Assembly (NCBI RefSeq): GCF_004366735.1
Contig: NZ_SOQX01000001.1
Coordinates: 310,001 to 374,000, forward strand
Direction of reading: 5' to 3'
Source: Thiohalophilus thiocyanatoxydans
Lineage (GTDB): Bacteria; Pseudomonadota; Gammaproteobacteria; UBA6429; Thiohalophilaceae
Length of the DNA: 64,000 bases
The translations under genes and the position numbers were made by a program. Shown in pieces: positions 62,263 through 64,000 of this stretch. Under the pieces are notes generated by a model that saw nothing but the letters and a program-made list of their open reading frames with translations, made no database searches and was not told where the DNA came from. Positions within the stretch are counted from its first letter, which is position 1. Each line of letters starts with the position of its first letter.

Positions 62263-64000
62263 TTGCGTATACGAACCAACATCTTCATCTGGGTATTTTT
62301 CGCCACGGTGGTACCGCTGACCGGTCTGATGCTGGGCGCGACCTATTACAGCCAGAACGCCTATCAACAGGCGGTTTCCCATGATGTGTTGTCGAGCCTG
62401 GAGAGTATTTCGCGCGAGCTGGAGCGCCATCTGCGGGATAACCAGGAGCTGGTACAGGGGATGGCGCGGGCGCCGGCAGTGCAGGGGTTTGTTCCGGTAC
62501 TGGCGGGGCAGGCCTCCGGCCGCTTGCCGGAGCACAGTGCCCGTTTACGTGCGCAGGTCAATCGCTATTTTGAAGGCTTTCAGACTATCTTGCCGGGGAC
62601 CTTTTACCTGCGTCTGCTGGACGTCAAAGGCAACTCGCTGGTCAAGGTCAGTCACAATAACCGCAGCGATCCGACGTACGAAAGCCTCTCGGGGCTCGAT
62701 TATGTCGAGCAGGAGATCGCTTCGGAAAAGTTTGTCACGCGATTGCGCGAACTGGCACCGGATCAGGCCCATGCGCTGGATCTGCCGCACAACCGGCTCA
62801 ATGAGATGCTGGAATTTAACTTCACCTTGCTCGATTATGTGGTCCCGCTCTATCAGGACGATCAATGGGTGGGGGCGCTGGCCGTCACACTGGGTGGCCG
62901 GCATCTGGACAGGATTCTGGATAACGCCTCGCGCCTGTATCAGGGCGAATTGTTCGTGGTGGAAAACAATCCCGACAAGCCGCGGCGCCACGGCCGGATT
63001 TTGTATGACAAGAGCAGCGACATCCGTTTTGCCCAGATCCGGGCCGAGACAGTGTTTGCCGGCGACAAATACGATGATCAGATGTTGACCGAAGTGGTGG
63101 ACAGTACCCGCGGCTTATATCGCAGTGAGGACGAACGATTCCACAACTATTATGTCGAGCTGACCCCCTATCCGGATCGGCTGATCAGCTGGGTATTGAC
63201 CTCGCATATCGACTCCAGTGTCATTTTTTCCCCCTATTCCGTCATTCTGATCGGCATCGGGTTGTTCGGTATTGCTGCCCTGATTATCACGCTGTTGTTG
63301 AGCGACATCGGCGTGCGCAAGGTGGCGCAACCGGTCTGTCGACTGGCTGGCCGAATCAAGGCCTATGCCAATGGCGATCATACCCAGCGCGCCGAGGAGA
63401 AGCAGGCGATCGATGAAATCGGGGCGCTGGCCCAGGCTTTCAATTATCTGGCCGACACCCTGGATACCGCGCGCGAGCAGCGTGATCGCGCCGAACACAT
63501 GATGTTGCAGAGTAACAAGCTGGCCAGTATCGGCCAGATGGCGGCGGGCATCGGTCATGAGATCAATAACCCACTCAACAATGTGCTCTCCTATACCAAA
63601 TTATTGCAGCGTACGCTGCAAAAAGTGGAATACGATGAGCCTCAAACCCGTCAACGTGTACAGACGGATCTGGACGCCCTGCGCGACGAGGCCTTGAGAG
63701 CATCGGACATCGTGCGCGGGATTCTCAATTTCGCCCGCCAGGTACCGCCGCAATACAGTCATTTCGATGTTCAGCCCTGGCTGGAAAATACGCTGGCCCT
63801 GGTCAGACAGGCCGCCAGGGGACGGCATGTACAGCTGGATCTGCAGTGTGATTTTGCGGGCGAGCTGGAGGGCGACCGCAGTCAGCTACAGCAGGCGCTA
63901 ATCAATCTGCTGTTGAATGCGATTCAGGCCAGTCCCCCGGATGGCCGGGTCCTGATTCGGTGTCAGCGTCAGGCGACGCGGTTGATACTGACCATTCGCG
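62263..64000 (+). CDS. Sensor histidine kinase (truncated by window edge)
   Basis: About 579 residues visible. It starts at TTG 62263 with AGGAAG ahead. Membrane helix at about 8-27, large periplasmic sensor (28-325, possibly dCache-like), second helix 327-347, HAMP (348-402) and HisKA with the phospho-acceptor His432 in AAGIGHEINNPLNN, followed by the N-box region NLLLNAIQASPPDGRVLI. The catalytic ATPase end lies past 64000. The signal and response regulator are not visible. Confidence 0.88.
   Translation, partial: MRIRTNIFIWVFFATVVPLTGLMLGATYYSQNAYQQAVSHDVLSSLESISRELERHLRDNQELVQGMARAPAVQGFVPVLAGQASGRLPEHSARLRAQVNRYFEGFQTILPGTFYLRLLDVKGNSLVKVSHNNRSDPTYESLSGLDYVEQEIASEKFVTRLRELAPDQAHALDLPHNRLNEMLEFNFTLLDYVVPLYQDDQWVGALAVTLGGRHLDRILDNASRLYQGELFVVENNPDKPRRHGRILYDKSSDIRFAQIRAETVFAGDKYDDQMLTEVVDSTRGLYRSEDERFHNYYVELTPYPDRLISWVLTSHIDSSVIFSPYSVILIGIGLFGIAALIITLLLSDIGVRKVAQPVCRLAGRIKAYANGDHTQRAEEKQAIDEIGALAQAFNYLADTLDTAREQRDRAEHMMLQSNKLASIGQMAAGIGHEINNPLNNVLSYTKLLQRTLQKVEYDEPQTRQRVQTDLDALRDEALRASDIVRGILNFARQVPPQYSHFDVQPWLENTLALVRQAARGRHVQLDLQCDFAGELEGDRSQLQQALINLLLNAIQASPPDGRVLIRCQRQATRLILTIR

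Overview
The window looks like chromosomal core DNA of a moderately GC-rich gammaproteobacterium. This rests on gene order: rhlB<>trxA-rho, hisBHAFIE next to tatABC, pilMNOPQ-aroKB-damX divergent from ponA, lptM-lysA...dapF-DUF484-xerC, and rpmE / nuclease / malic enzyme / ponA as in Pseudomonas. The cbb3 oxidase, Anr-type FNR and DsrE-like protein would fit a microaerobic, possibly sulfur-oxidising, Chromatiales-like host, but that placement is inference. No rRNA, tRNA, CRISPR array, prophage or insertion sequence was seen.

Layout. 1-5.7 kb: the start of sucA, an FMN glutamate-synthase-like protein translationally coupled to a degenerate-GGDEF/EAL protein, and a secreted DsrE-like protein. 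5.9-9.2 kb: the accessory island of most interest. A four-gene operon (membrane protein, thioredoxin, ECF sigma, zf-HC2 anti-sigma) converges on a DoxX gene and an HvfA-type precursor peptide with three evenly spaced EGKCG pairs; the usual maturation enzymes are not in the window. 9.2-15.3 kb: tatABC, hinT and the his cluster, all on the minus strand. 15.5-22.1 kb: Anr/FNR, an exact FNR box, ccoNOQP, a DUF3149 mini-protein, ccoG, fixH and a small membrane protein; ccoI and ccoS are absent here. 22.2-31.8 kb: rhlB, trxA, rho, DUF3135, rpmE, a secreted nuclease, malic enzyme, an unknown gene and ponA. 32.0-42.2 kb: pilMNOPQ, aroK, aroB, a dGTPase, a WGR protein and a two-SPOR DamX-like protein. 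42.3-50.7 kb: gltB, gltD, hemE, DUF2797. 50.7-54.1 kb: a zinc-type uptake cluster (small protein, outer-membrane protein, ZnuA-like, ZnuB-like) without an ATPase. 54.2-61.4 kb: a SYLF lipoprotein, the PA2778/PA2779 pair, xerC, DUF484, dapF, a CoA-binding protein, a methyltransferase, lysA and lptM. 61.4-64 kb: a membrane protein and a truncated sensor histidine kinase.

Three patterns cut across genes. Two strong intrinsic terminators lie inside the signal-peptide codons of a downstream gene (nuclease and PA2778-type peptidase). Intergenic nested palindromes recur at about 12.1, 13.1, 48.4, 58.7 and 62.2 kb, and two of them share an AT-rich core. Near-perfect palindromes sit over or near the pilM and sucA promoter regions. 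The most unusual biology is the compact metallophore/redox island at 5.9-9.0 kb.
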